Source: an uncultured Neisseria sp. | Lineage (GTDB): Bacteria; Pseudomonadota; Gammaproteobacteria; Burkholderiales; Neisseriaceae | Assembly (NCBI GenBank): GCA_937919795.1 | Contig: CALFOA010000280.1 | Location: 1 to 9,003 of the forward strand | Direction: 5' to 3' | Length of the DNA: 9,003 nt | In this document: positions 1 through 6,674 of the stretch, in pieces | How positions within the stretch are numbered: position 1 is the first letter of the stretch | Layout of the letters: every line of letters begins with the position of its first letter | Position numbers and translations under genes: made by a program | Notes under the pieces: model-generated | Told to the model about the DNA's origin: nothing | The model's input: only the letters and a program-made list of their open reading frames with translations | Databases searched by the model: none

Positions 1-2097
1 CTGCAACACCAAATCACGCGGGCCATCCATCACCACTTTACCGTTATCCATCACAATAATGCGGTTCACAATCTGTAAGACTTGCGGGCGGTGAGTCACC
101 ACGACCATGGTTTTATCTTTTGACCATTGTGCCAGTGCATTGAGCGACATACGTTCAGTGGCTTGGTCAAGACCGGTGGTCGGCTCGTCTAACAACACCA
201 CTCGCGGGTGGCGCAAAGTCATCCGAGCCAGTGCAATAATTTGTTTCTGACCGCCGGAAAGACCCAAGCCATCCTCACCCAAAGGCATATCCAAGCCACG
301 CGGGTGGTTACGGATGATGCGATCAAGACCAAAACGTTTCAACGCAGCCAGCAACTCCTGGTCGGTTGAAAAGCCATCAGTACGCGCCAAATCCATGTTT
401 TCGCGCAGTGTACCCAAGAACAAACGTGGAGATTGACTAAGCAATACCACTTTATTACGCAGGAAGTTCGGATCAATCTGGCGCATATCCACACCGTCCA
501 AAGTCACATTACCCTCTGAACCGTCATACAAGCCGCTGGCCAGTTTCAACATGGTACTTTTACCGCTACCGATTCTGCCCAACACGCCGACTTTTTCCCC
601 CGGTCGAATGGTAATGTTCAAACCGGTTACGGCAGGCGCACCCTCTTGCTGATATTGGAAGGAAACATTTTCAAAACCAATATTGCCCTGCACATTATCC
701 AACGTGATGTATTTACGTTCGGGATGGCGCTCGACGGGACGCTCAACAATATTATTCACACCTGCCAAGGCCAGTTTTGCCTGCTGGAAGCGTGTAGCCA
801 AACCGGCCACCTGAGCCAGCGGCGCCAAAGCACGACCGGACAAAATCACCGAGGCAATCAAAGCACCCATGGTGATACGATCGGCAGGGTTTTCAGCATG
901 AATCAGATAGGTACCGAGAATCACCAAACCTACTGTATTCAACTGCTGCATCACTACCGCAAAATTCACCATAAAGTTACTGGTGTCTTTCACTTTAATC
1001 GATGAAGCAGAAGTTTTGGCGGTGTATTCGTCCCAACGTTGTTGCGCCCACGTGGTCGCATTATTGGTTTTCAAGGTTTCAATGCCTTCCAAAGCCTCTA
1101 CCGCCAAGCCTTGGCGCTGAGAAGATTCTTTCATCGATTCGTTAATGTAACGCGATAACGGGCGTTGTACCAGAAAACCCACAATAATTACAATTGGAAT
1201 AATAAACAACGGAATTAGTGCCAATTTGCCGCCGACAACCCAAATAACGGTAATAAACAGCAGCAGGAAAGGTAAATCTACTAAAGTCAGCAAGCTGGCA
1301 CTGGTCATAAACTCGCGAACCGATTCAAATTCACGCAGATTATTGGCATAAGAACCAGCGGAAGCCGGTCGATCAGCCAAGCGCAACGCCATCACACGAC
1401 GGAATAAGGCCGAGCTGATAATTAAATCGGCTTTTTTACCGGCAATATCGGTTAAGTGGCCACGTATCATTTTGGCGGCAAATTCAAACAAGTTTGCCAA
1501 TACCACACCAATACTCAATACCCATAAGGTTTCATAAGCTTGGTTAGGGATTACGCGGTCATAAACGTTCATCACATACAATGAGCTGACCAACGCCAGG
1601 AAGTTAACGATGAAGGTAGCCAGAATAACTTGATAGTAATAGCCTTTGAAGCGCCAAATGACTTTCCAAAACCAAGATTTCGGTAAATCATATTCAGGCA
1701 AGTCCGAACGTACGTCAGAGACCATTTTTGGTTTGATAAACCAAGCATAACCCAAATAAAGATCGCTCAATTGATCATGGTTTAATGCTTGTGACAATCC
1801 GTCTACTTGGCGGATATGATAAGTACGGTTTCTGCCGCTACCATCAATCTGAGTAATCACCGCCGCTTCTTCATTGCGCAGAATCACCACTACCGGCACC
1901 GCCAGCGATGGAATATCATCCAAACTTCGTTTGGAAAGCGTATTTTCAAAACCGTGGCTTCTCAAGACTTCGCGCAAAGAATGGAAGTTAATATTTAACT
2001 TCTTGTCTTTGACCACTTCGGCCGATAAAGCGGCTTCCGAAACGGGGGCACCGAGAATCTGGGTAGCTAAAGCAATATGTTCAATAATGGATTTCAT
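1..2097 (-). CDS. Type I secretion ABC transporter (LssB/LapB type), C-terminus cut by window edge
   Basis: Inner-membrane permease-ATPase that would power export of a large unfolded substrate, typically an RTX adhesin or toxin, through a type I secretion channel. The frame is open for 699 codons from ATG at 2097 to base 1 and has no stop, so about the last 20 residues are probably missing, judging from the family length of a little over 700. Residues 1 to about 135 match the C39-peptidase-like N-terminal domain, but no Cys is present at the catalytic position, so it should bind substrate rather than cleave it. A six-helix transmembrane region spans roughly 155-430. The ATPase domain follows: Walker A GRIGSGKST at 507-515, Q-loop Q555, signature LSGGQ at 613-617, Walker B ending D637-E638, H-loop H669. 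All catalytic motifs are intact. It lies 42 bases after the TolC-family gene, presumably in one operon. The Shine-Dalgarno sequence is weak. The substrate cannot be told from this window. Confidence 0.93.
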   Translation of the reverse strand, partial: MKSIIEHIALATQILGAPVSEAALSAEVVKDKKLNINFHSLREVLRSHGFENTLSKRSLDDIPSLAVPVVVILRNEEAAVITQIDGSGRNRTYHIRQVDGLSQALNHDQLSDLYLGYAWFIKPKMVSDVRSDLPEYDLPKSWFWKVIWRFKGYYYQVILATFIVNFLALVSSLYVMNVYDRVIPNQAYETLWVLSIGVVLANLFEFAAKMIRGHLTDIAGKKADLIISSALFRRVMALRLADRPASAGSYANNLREFESVREFMTSASLLTLVDLPFLLLFITVIWVVGGKLALIPLFIIPIVIIVGFLVQRPLSRYINESMKESSQRQGLAVEALEGIETLKTNNATTWAQQRWDEYTAKTSASSIKVKDTSNFMVNFAVVMQQLNTVGLVILGTYLIHAENPADRITMGALIASVILSGRALAPLAQVAGLATRFQQAKLALAGVNNIVERPVERHPERKYITLDNVQGNIGFENVSFQYQQEGAPAVTGLNITIRPGEKVGVLGRIGSGKSTMLKLASGLYDGSEGNVTLDGVDMRQIDPNFLRNKVVLLSQSPRLFLGTLRENMDLARTDGFSTDQELLAALKRFGLDRIIRNHPRGLDMPLGEDGLGLSGGQKQIIALARMTLRHPRVVLLDEPTTGLDQATERMSLNALAQWSKDKTMVVVTHRPQVLQIVNRIIVMDNGKVVMDGPRDLVLQ

Positions 2098-2139
2098 AGC
2101 AACTGTTCATTAATGGTTAAATTCAAGTTTGCCTCAGAT

Positions 2140-3405
2140 TTATTCTTGCGGCACGCCCGCCCAAGTGGCCACTTGAGCCTGGGTAGTCAAATATTCCAAA
2201 GCCGCATCGCGAAAATCGTTGCGAGCCGTTACATTTTCCTGTTCGATATTGGCCAATTCGTTATAAGCGCCCAATACATCCGTTAAGGTTCTTCTGGCCA
2301 CCTTGAACTGCAATTCATAAGCTTTCACGACTTCTTTTTGTGAAACAATGTGCTGAGCAGTAATACCGGTTCGCTGTTCACTTTGCGCCATATCCACTTC
2401 TGCCGTTTGTGCTTTTTCCGCCACTTCACGCAAAATTTGATCCAAACGAGCGTTGGCTGCTTCTACCGTATAGGCATTTTTATCTACGGTATTGCGCGCT
2501 GCCTGATCAAATAAATTCCAAGTCATATTCAAATAAACTTGCTTGGAAGTGGTGGTTGCCAAACCTTCCAAATTAATGGCCGGCAAACGGGCAGCTTTAG
2601 ATACTTTCAATTCATGCTTGGTACTTTCACGCTCGGCCATCTGTGCCTGATAACTGGGGTTACCGGCATTATCATCATTCTTATAGCGGTTCACCAGCGA
2701 ACGGGTAGTCTCTGAACGGAAAGGATCTTCCAAATCCTTAGCTCGCAAAGGCTCTGGAGTGTATTTCGCCAGACGGCTGAGAGATAGTTCCATGGTTCGG
2801 GTTAATTGTGCAATAGTGGTTTGCACTTGTAACTGGCGCGCCTGAGCTTCTATCAATTCAGAGCGGCGACCCGTATCGTATTTGGCTACGATACCCAAAT
2901 CTTTAACCAGCTTATTATGGCGTTCTAGGCTGCGCATATTGACGTCAATCGACTCTTTTGCCCGTAACGCGGCCAAATAGAGTTTGCCGATTTCGCTGCC
3001 CAGTTGTTCCTGAGTTTCATAATACTTATAAGTGTAATACGCTTCTTTTTGTTGATCGCGATTAACCGACGCAGTAATACCACCCCATGAATAAAGGTTC
3101 ACAGAACCTTTTAAACCTATAGAGTTTCGTTGTTCATCGTTGGAATATTTATTATCCTGCGCCAACACTTGCGTGCCAACCATGCTAACTACCGGATAAT
3201 GTCCGGCTTTACTCACTTTAGTGGTACTATGGGCTGCAGCAATATTGGCTTTTGCTTCTAATAAAGAGGGATCGGCAACCAAAGACTTTTGCAAGATTCC
3301 CTGTAACTCTCTTGCCATCGCGGGCTGGATAGCCAACAACGAAATCATCACTAGCAGATAATTTCGCTTGAGCAAACGGGTTATTTTAAATGAATGCTTT
3401 TGCAT
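2140..3405 (-). CDS. TolC-family outer-membrane channel of a type I secretion system
   Basis: Trimeric outer-membrane and periplasmic tunnel protein that partners the downstream ABC transporter. The chosen start (ATG at 3405) gives 421 residues and a convincing signal peptide: basic n-region to about residue 14, hydrophobic YLLVMISLLAI, and a likely cut after AMA at residue 31. The two internal TolC-type repeats are visible: KAGHYPVVSMVG at 66-77 and KAARLPAINLEG at 270-281 mark the starts of the beta-barrel strands, and TGRRSEL at 178-184 corresponds to RRTLTDVLGAYNE at 371-383. Long Gln/Glu/Ala-rich helices between them fit the coiled tunnel. The frame stays open upstream, with ATG codons at 3432 and 3465. 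None of the three starts has a strong Shine-Dalgarno site, so the signal peptide decides the choice. Fusion to an N-terminal extension of 9 or 20 residues is possible but less likely. The product could equally be named LapE-like or AggA-like. Confidence 0.9.
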   Translation of the reverse strand: MQKHSFKITRLLKRNYLLVMISLLAIQPAMARELQGILQKSLVADPSLLEAKANIAAAHSTTKVSKAGHYPVVSMVGTQVLAQDNKYSNDEQRNSIGLKGSVNLYSWGGITASVNRDQQKEAYYTYKYYETQEQLGSEIGKLYLAALRAKESIDVNMRSLERHNKLVKDLGIVAKYDTGRRSELIEAQARQLQVQTTIAQLTRTMELSLSRLAKYTPEPLRAKDLEDPFRSETTRSLVNRYKNDDNAGNPSYQAQMAERESTKHELKVSKAARLPAINLEGLATTTSKQVYLNMTWNLFDQAARNTVDKNAYTVEAANARLDQILREVAEKAQTAEVDMAQSEQRTGITAQHIVSQKEVVKAYELQFKVARRTLTDVLGAYNELANIEQENVTARNDFRDAALEYLTTQAQVATWAGVPQE

Positions 3406-3466
3406 ATTTTCGCAATTGAATAAATGAATCATAAAGTTTGCCGAAACGGCATCCTCGCCTGTCATT

Positions 3467-3480
3467 ATTATTTAAATAAT
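3467..3480. repeat. 14-bp perfect AT-only palindrome upstream of the secretion operon
   Basis: ATTATTTAAATAAT is its own reverse complement over 14 bases. It overlaps the -10 element of the candidate promoter for the TolC-family gene and sits just upstream of the ATG at 3465. Its position would suit an operator for a dimeric regulator. In AT-rich DNA a chance palindrome is also possible, so the functional reading is inference. Confidence 0.4.
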
Positions 3481-3503
3481 GCCCTTAGACACCGACTTTT
3501 CAA
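3476..3503 (-). promoter_or_regulatory. Candidate promoter of the type I secretion operon
   Basis: Read on the minus strand, TTGAAA (3503-3498, five of six bases of the -35 consensus) is followed after 16 bases by CATTAT (3481-3476, four of six of the -10 consensus). Transcription would start near 3470, inside or next to the AT palindrome, giving a leader of about 65 bases before the preferred start at 3405. An alternative -10, TATAAT at 3660-3655, has a perfect hexamer but no good -35 partner and would give a leader of about 240 bases. Confidence 0.35.
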
Positions 3504-3754
3504 ACCAGTTCAGAATAACATCTTTTAAAATTAATTCACGAAACACTTGATAAATGGTATAGGCAGCCTGATAAAGTGTCATAAGGCTTCTAAGGATTGT
3601 AAATATAAAGTCTTTACATTTTGCAATCTGCCAACGGCAGCATATTCTACCTGCATTATATAGAATAATGGCAAATGATTTTGCAGAGCATTAAGCTTAA
3701 ACAACAACATAAACACCCATAACCATTTGTATTCAAAACTATATATACAACATT
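3504..3754. other. AT-rich intergenic stretch without a supported gene
   Basis: This separates the rplY terminator from the secretion operon. An open frame of 70 codons exists on the minus strand at 3579-3791, but it runs through the terminator and has no family-like features, so I do not call it. Visible small structures are a 5-bp hairpin CTGCC/GGCAG at 3628-3640, a TGTAAA/TTTACA inverted repeat at 3598-3618, an ACACTT/AAGTGT inverted repeat at 3543-3548 and 3574-3579, and a perfect TATAAT on the minus strand at 3660-3655. No riboswitch or known RNA was recognised. Confidence 0.5.
3561..3572 (+). repeat. Near-match to the Kingella-type DNA uptake sequence
   Basis: AGGCAGCCTGAT differs from the kingDUS dialect AGGCAGCCTGAA (recalled) only in its last base. 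It lies between the arms of the ACACTT/AAGTGT inverted repeat. A single copy with one mismatch may be chance, and the dialect of the rest of the window is different. Confidence 0.25.
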
Positions 3755-3755
3755 G

Positions 3756-3788
3756 CAATAAAAAACCCACTATGTAATAGCGGGTTTT
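3756..3788 (-). terminator. Intrinsic terminator of the prs-rplY unit
   Basis: On the minus strand AAAACCCGCTAT (3788-3777) pairs with ATAGTGGGTTTT (3773-3762) around a three-base loop. The stem has 12 pairs including one G-U. It continues into TTTTTTATT, the U-tract. The hairpin starts about 20 bases after the rplY stop, where a factor-independent terminator is expected. On the plus strand the G-U becomes an A-C mismatch and there are only four T residues, so termination looks directional. Confidence 0.9.
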
Positions 3789-3808
3789 CAAGCATGATTC
3801 GTTTTAAA

Positions 3809-4381
3809 TTAACGTTTTTTACCGGTTACGGTAGCAACAGCCAAGTTAGAGTTGCGTTTCAGGGCAACGCTGGTTACACCTTCGGGATAAGTCACGTCAG
3901 ACAGGTGCAAAATATCGCCTGCAACTACTTTTTCACAGTTCAATTCCAAGGCAGCCGGGATGTTTTTCGGATCAACCAATACTTCAACAGAATTGTTCAA
4001 TAAAGAAACACGACCGCTTTGCAGCTTAATAGCTTGTGATTTTTCTGCATTAACAACATGCAGCGGCACGCGCAGTTTCAACGGTTTGTTTTCATCAACA
4101 ATTTGGAAGTCGATGTGTTGAACTTCTTGGCGGAACGGGTGGAATTGGAAATCACGCACGATGGCTTTGTATTCTTTACCGCCAACAGACAGCTTAATCA
4201 ACGCAGTGTGAAAGTCTTCTTTCGCCAGCGCGTAGTATACGGTTTTGTGATCGACAGCAATCGCAGTACCTTTTTGGTCTTCACCGTACAATACTGCCGG
4301 GGTTTGACCTTCGCGACGCAGGCGGCGGCTCGCACCAGTGCCCTGAGCTTCGCGAACGGTTGCTTGAATTTCGTATGACAT
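3809..4381 (-). CDS. rplY: 50S ribosomal protein L25, long (CTC/TL5) form
   Basis: Binds 5S rRNA in the large ribosomal subunit; the two-domain form is related to the general stress protein Ctc. The 190-residue product has the N-terminal L25 domain (about 1-92), with [16 protein letters not shown] at 18-33 and [18 protein letters not shown] at 75-92. A C-terminal TL5-type beta domain (about 98-183) follows, then a basic tail ending VTGKKR. The short E. coli protein has only the first domain. The ATG at 4381 is chosen over an upstream in-frame codon at 4414 because the family begins with M-[ST]-YEIQA and a GGAG site lies 10 bases upstream. The gene starts 66 bases after prs and has no clear promoter of its own, so the two are probably co-transcribed. 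A strong terminator follows. Confidence 0.96.
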   Translation of the reverse strand: MSYEIQATVREAQGTGASRRLRREGQTPAVLYGEDQKGTAIAVDHKTVYYALAKEDFHTALIKLSVGGKEYKAIVRDFQFHPFRQEVQHIDFQIVDENKPLKLRVPLHVVNAEKSQAIKLQSGRVSLLNNSVEVLVDPKNIPAALELNCEKVVAGDILHLSDVTYPEGVTSVALKRNSNLAVATVTGKKR

Positions 4382-4409
4382 AGTTTTAATACTCCAAAAG
4401 ATTAAATAA

Positions 4410-4441
4410 CCCACCTTACACCGCGACCAGTTTGGGGTGGG
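4410..4441 (-). other. Intercistronic inverted repeat between prs and rplY
   Basis: CCCACC (4441-4436) can pair with GGTGGG (4415-4410) on the minus strand, with a 20-base interior and TTATTT following. It begins six bases after the prs stop. The long loop and interrupted T-run make it weaker than the terminators elsewhere in the window. It may cause partial termination or stabilise the prs 3' end, changing the ratio of prs to rplY. Confidence 0.35.
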
Positions 4442-4447
4442 AACAGA

Positions 4448-5434
4448 TTACGGGAGAAATAAAGCTCCCGGTGCAACTATCTCTTCATTGAAGAGATAAG
4501 AAACAGATTCTTCATTGCTGATGCGGCGCACCGTTTCGGCCAGCAAACCGGCAATGGTAACTTGACGAATTTTCGAACAGGCTTTTCCCGCCTCAGACAG
4601 GGGGATAGTATCGGTTACCACCACCTGATCAATATCAGAACCGGCAATGCGGTTCACCGCTTCACCCGAAAATACCGGATGGGTTGCATAAGCCAATACG
4701 CGTTTAGCACCACGCTCTTTCAAAGCGGAAGCAGCTTTGCACAAGGTATTGGCGGTATCAATCATGTCATCAACAATCAGGCAGGTACGATCTTGAATAT
4801 CGCCAATGATATTCATCACTTCAGCTACGTTGGCTTTCGGGCGACGTTTGTCGATAATCGCCAAATCGCTGTTCAACATTTTGGCAACAGCACGTGCGCG
4901 CACCACACCGCCAATATCGGGGCTGACCACGGTTAAATCTTCAAAACGCTGCTGCTGAATATCGTGAATCAAAATCGGGGTAGCATAGATATTATCCACA
5001 GGAATATCAAAGAAACCCTGAATTTGGTCGGCATGCAAGTCAACAGTGAGTACGCGATCAATACCGGCAGAATACAGCATATTGGCCACCAGCTTGGCCG
5101 AAATCGGTACGCGTACCGAGCGCGGGCGGCGGTCTTGACGAGCATAACCGAAATACGGGATGGCAGCGGTAATACGGCCAGCAGAAGCGCGTTTCAAGGC
5201 ATCAGCCATGGTCAACACTTCCATCAGGTTGTCATTGGTCGGTGCACAAGTTGGTTGTAGGATAAATACATCGCGACCACGCACATTTTCCAACAATTCA
5301 ACCGCTACTTCGCCATCGGAAAATTTAGTTACCGAAGCATTGCCTAAAGAAATATCCAAGTGCTTGACAACATTTTGTGCCAATTGTGGATTCGCATTGC
5401 CGGTAAAGACCATCAGACTATCGTAAGCTGCCAT
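4448..5434 (-). CDS. prs: Ribose-phosphate pyrophosphokinase (PRPP synthase)
   Basis: Cytosolic enzyme that transfers pyrophosphate from ATP to ribose 5-phosphate, making PRPP for purine, pyrimidine, NAD, histidine and tryptophan synthesis. The 328-residue product carries the usual landmarks: FSDGE at 38-42, the catalytic flexible loop [19 protein letters not shown] at 94-112, metal-binding H134 in [18 protein letters not shown] at 195-200 with the catalytic Lys, and the PRPP-binding loop [11 protein letters not shown] at 220-230. The length agrees with Neisseria orthologues and slightly exceeds E. coli (315). Start ATG 5434 fits the family N-terminus [10 protein letters not shown] and has AGGTGA at 5447-5442, seven bases upstream. 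The frame remains open upstream with an ATG at 5479 and a GTG at 5494. The gene is transcribed from its own promoter at 5518-5546, probably together with rplY. Confidence 0.97.
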   Translation of the reverse strand: MAAYDSLMVFTGNANPQLAQNVVKHLDISLGNASVTKFSDGEVAVELLENVRGRDVFILQPTCAPTNDNLMEVLTMADALKRASAGRITAAIPYFGYARQDRRPRSVRVPISAKLVANMLYSAGIDRVLTVDLHADQIQGFFDIPVDNIYATPILIHDIQQQRFEDLTVVSPDIGGVVRARAVAKMLNSDLAIIDKRRPKANVAEVMNIIGDIQDRTCLIVDDMIDTANTLCKAASALKERGAKRVLAYATHPVFSGEAVNRIAGSDIDQVVVTDTIPLSEAGKACSKIRQVTIAGLLAETVRRISNEESVSYLFNEEIVAPGALFLP

Positions 5435-5476
5435 TTCGTTATCACCTGATAATAAATTTTTTTTGCATATAGGAAA

Positions 5477-5491
5477 CATACCGCTTCCTTT
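5477..5491 (-). promoter_or_regulatory. Second in-frame start with Shine-Dalgarno upstream of prs
   Basis: AAAGGAAG (5491-5484) precedes an ATG at 5479 by four bases. This ATG is in frame with prs and would add 15 residues ([15 protein letters not shown]) before the family-typical start. It lies inside the predicted transcript leader, so ribosomes could load here. Whether it makes a longer isoform or is unused cannot be told from the sequence. Confidence 0.35.
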
Positions 5492-5517
5492 CACGAGTGA
5501 ATTCGTTCTGGCGCCCG

Positions 5518-5546
5518 ATTATACGCACAAACATGGAATTCTTCAA
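5518..5546 (-). promoter_or_regulatory. Sigma-70-type promoter of prs-rplY
   Basis: On the minus strand TTGAAG (5546-5541, four of six bases of the -35 consensus) is separated by exactly 17 bases from TATAAT (5523-5518, perfect -10). Transcription should start near 5511, giving a leader of about 77 bases to the prs start at 5434. It lies after the terminator of the tRNA unit, which makes prs-rplY an independent unit. Confidence 0.75.
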
Positions 5547-5598
5547 AAGAAAACTGACCGTATAGGTAAGTTTTCGACCGCTCATTAGAATGCAAACG

Positions 5599-5632
5599 TA
5601 ATAAAAGCGTGTAAGAAACTCACACGCTTTTA
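5599..5632 (-). terminator. Intrinsic terminator after the tRNA-Gln pair
   Basis: TAAAAGCGTGT (5632-5622 on the minus strand) pairs over 11 bases with ACACGCTTTTA (5612-5602). The loop is nine bases and TTTTATTA forms the T-rich end. It begins nine bases after the 3' end of the second tRNA. It should end the lolB-ispE-tRNA transcript ahead of the prs promoter. Confidence 0.75.
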
Positions 5633-5640
5633 CTGCTTAC

Positions 5641-5717
5641 TGGCTGGGGATGTAGGATTCGAACCTACGCATGTCGGAATCAAAATCCGATGCCTTAACC
5701 AACTTGGCGAATCCCCA
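5641..5717 (-). tRNA. tRNA-Gln (anticodon UUG), second copy in transcription order
   Basis: The 77-base gene folds as a complete cloverleaf: acceptor TGGGGAT/ATCCCCA with discriminator G and encoded CCA, D-arm region with AAGTTGGTTAAGG, anticodon stem TCGGA/TCCGA around the loop TTTTGAT, and T-arm GTAGG-TTCGAAT-CCTAC. The anticodon TTG at 5683-5681 reads CAA and, by wobble, CAG. The first pair is U-A, typical of bacterial tRNA-Gln and used by glutaminyl-tRNA synthetase. It follows the first copy after a 10-base spacer and is followed by a terminator hairpin. Confidence 0.97.
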
Positions 5718-5727
5718 ATTAAGGTGT

Positions 5728-5804
5728 TGGCTGGGGATGTAGGATTCGAACCTACGAATGCCGGAATCAAAATCCGGTGCCTTAACCAACTTGGCGAATC
5801 CCCA
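5728..5804 (-). tRNA. tRNA-Gln (anticodon UUG), first copy in transcription order
   Basis: The 77-base gene is nearly identical to its neighbour, with the same acceptor stem, D-arm, anticodon loop TTTTGAT and encoded CCA. It differs at gene positions 28 (C instead of T), 44 (G instead of A) and 48 (T instead of G). The first two are partners in the anticodon stem, so a C-G pair replaces a U-A pair. The 5' end is only 15 bases after the ispE stop codon, and I see no convincing promoter in between. It is probably cut out of an ispE-containing transcript, or made from a weak promoter inside the end of ispE. Confidence 0.97.
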
Positions 5805-5819
5805 ACTTTTTTAAACTGT

Positions 5820-6674
5820 TCAGATATTGAGCAGCGGATGCTGAGCCAATCCTGCTACACAATAACTTTGATAATCCTGAGCCATTTTTCGGTAAACAGC
5901 TTCTGCCTGATTTTTATCAGACAGAGCCAGATAAACACAAGCTCCGGATCCTGTCATTTGAGCTTGCCCATATTGAGAAAGCGCCTGGAATGCTTGGGCG
6001 ACCTGTGGAAACTCCTCCAACACTACCGCCTGCATATCGTTTCTAAACGGTTGCAACGACAGGAAAGTCGGCATTATGCTGGGCTTTGAATCTCGTGTCA
6101 AGTCTTGATGGGAAAAAATTGTGGCGGTATTCACATGAACGTCGGGCTTGGCCACCACATACCATTGTTCGGGGATTTCCATATCCTGCAACTGCTCGCC
6201 TACTCCTTGGGCAAAGGCGGAACGGCCGAAAATAAAAAACGGCACATCGGCACCGAGTTTCAGGCCAATTTCCATTAGTTGTTCACGACTCAGATGACAG
6301 CCCCATAAGCGGTTTAAGGCCAGCAATACGGTAGCGGCATCGGAACTGCCGCCACCTAAGCCGCCACCCATTGGGATGGTTTTATGCAACCAAATATCTA
6401 CGCCCGTTGCGATACCGGCAGCTTGTCGCAAAGCAGCGGCGGCCCGACAAACCAAATTCTGTTCGGGCGGCACATCCGAGGTGGGGGTATGCAGCTGGAT
6501 CTGATTATCGCGGCGCACAGCAAGGCCGATGGTGTCGTATAAGCCGATCAGGCAGAACACGGTTTCGAGATTATGATAACCGTCGCTGCGGCGGCCGGTA
6601 ATGCGCAAATCGAGATTCAGCTTGGCCGGTGCGGGAAAGGTAGCCACATACGGCGGCCAGTCGGCAGGCTTCAT
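5820..6674 (-). CDS. ispE: 4-diphosphocytidyl-2-C-methyl-D-erythritol kinase
   Basis: Cytosolic GHMP-family kinase of the MEP (non-mevalonate) isoprenoid pathway; it phosphorylates the 2-hydroxyl of CDP-methylerythritol using ATP. The 284-residue product has PAPAKLNLDL at 14-23 with the substrate-binding Lys18, the glycine-rich ATP loop PMGGGLGGGSSDAA at 101-114, GADVPFF at 141-147 with catalytic Asp143, and the third GHMP motif TGSGAC at 241-246. Its length matches E. coli IspE (283). Start ATG 6674 is preferred over an in-frame ATG at 6695: it overlaps the lolB stop as ATGA and has a GGGGTGG purine stretch just upstream, whereas 6695 has no ribosome site and would lie 25 bases inside lolB. 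The overlap suggests translational coupling to lolB. Confidence 0.96.
   Translation of the reverse strand: MKPADWPPYVATFPAPAKLNLDLRITGRRSDGYHNLETVFCLIGLYDTIGLAVRRDNQIQLHTPTSDVPPEQNLVCRAAAALRQAAGIATGVDIWLHKTIPMGGGLGGGSSDAATVLLALNRLWGCHLSREQLMEIGLKLGADVPFFIFGRSAFAQGVGEQLQDMEIPEQWYVVAKPDVHVNTATIFSHQDLTRDSKPSIMPTFLSLQPFRNDMQAVVLEEFPQVAQAFQALSQYGQAQMTGSGACVYLALSDKNQAEAVYRKMAQDYQSYCVAGLAQHPLLNI

Noticed and set aside
646..1005. 119-codon plus-strand frame opposite the ABC transporter
   Set aside because: It lies wholly antisense to the coherent ATPase frame that carries all ABC motifs; the translation resembles no family.
3504..3754. Riboswitch (for example c-di-GMP) upstream of the secretion operon
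   Set aside because: Small inverted repeats exist, but no conserved aptamer core of a known class could be recognised.
3579..3791. 70-codon open frame on the minus strand in the rplY-secretion intergenic region
   Set aside because: It starts inside the rplY terminator, is rich in aromatic and hydrophobic residues as random AT-rich DNA gives, and has no good ribosome site at its internal ATG codons.
5591..5600. GCAAACGT resembling half of a PurR operator upstream of prs
   Set aside because: Only one half of the palindrome is present, the other half is unrelated, and it sits upstream of the promoter next to the tRNA terminator.
5805..5850. Possible tRNA promoter (TTGGCT, 17 bases, TATCTG) at the end of ispE
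   Set aside because: The -10 has only three consensus matches and the -35 is weak; not enough to annotate.
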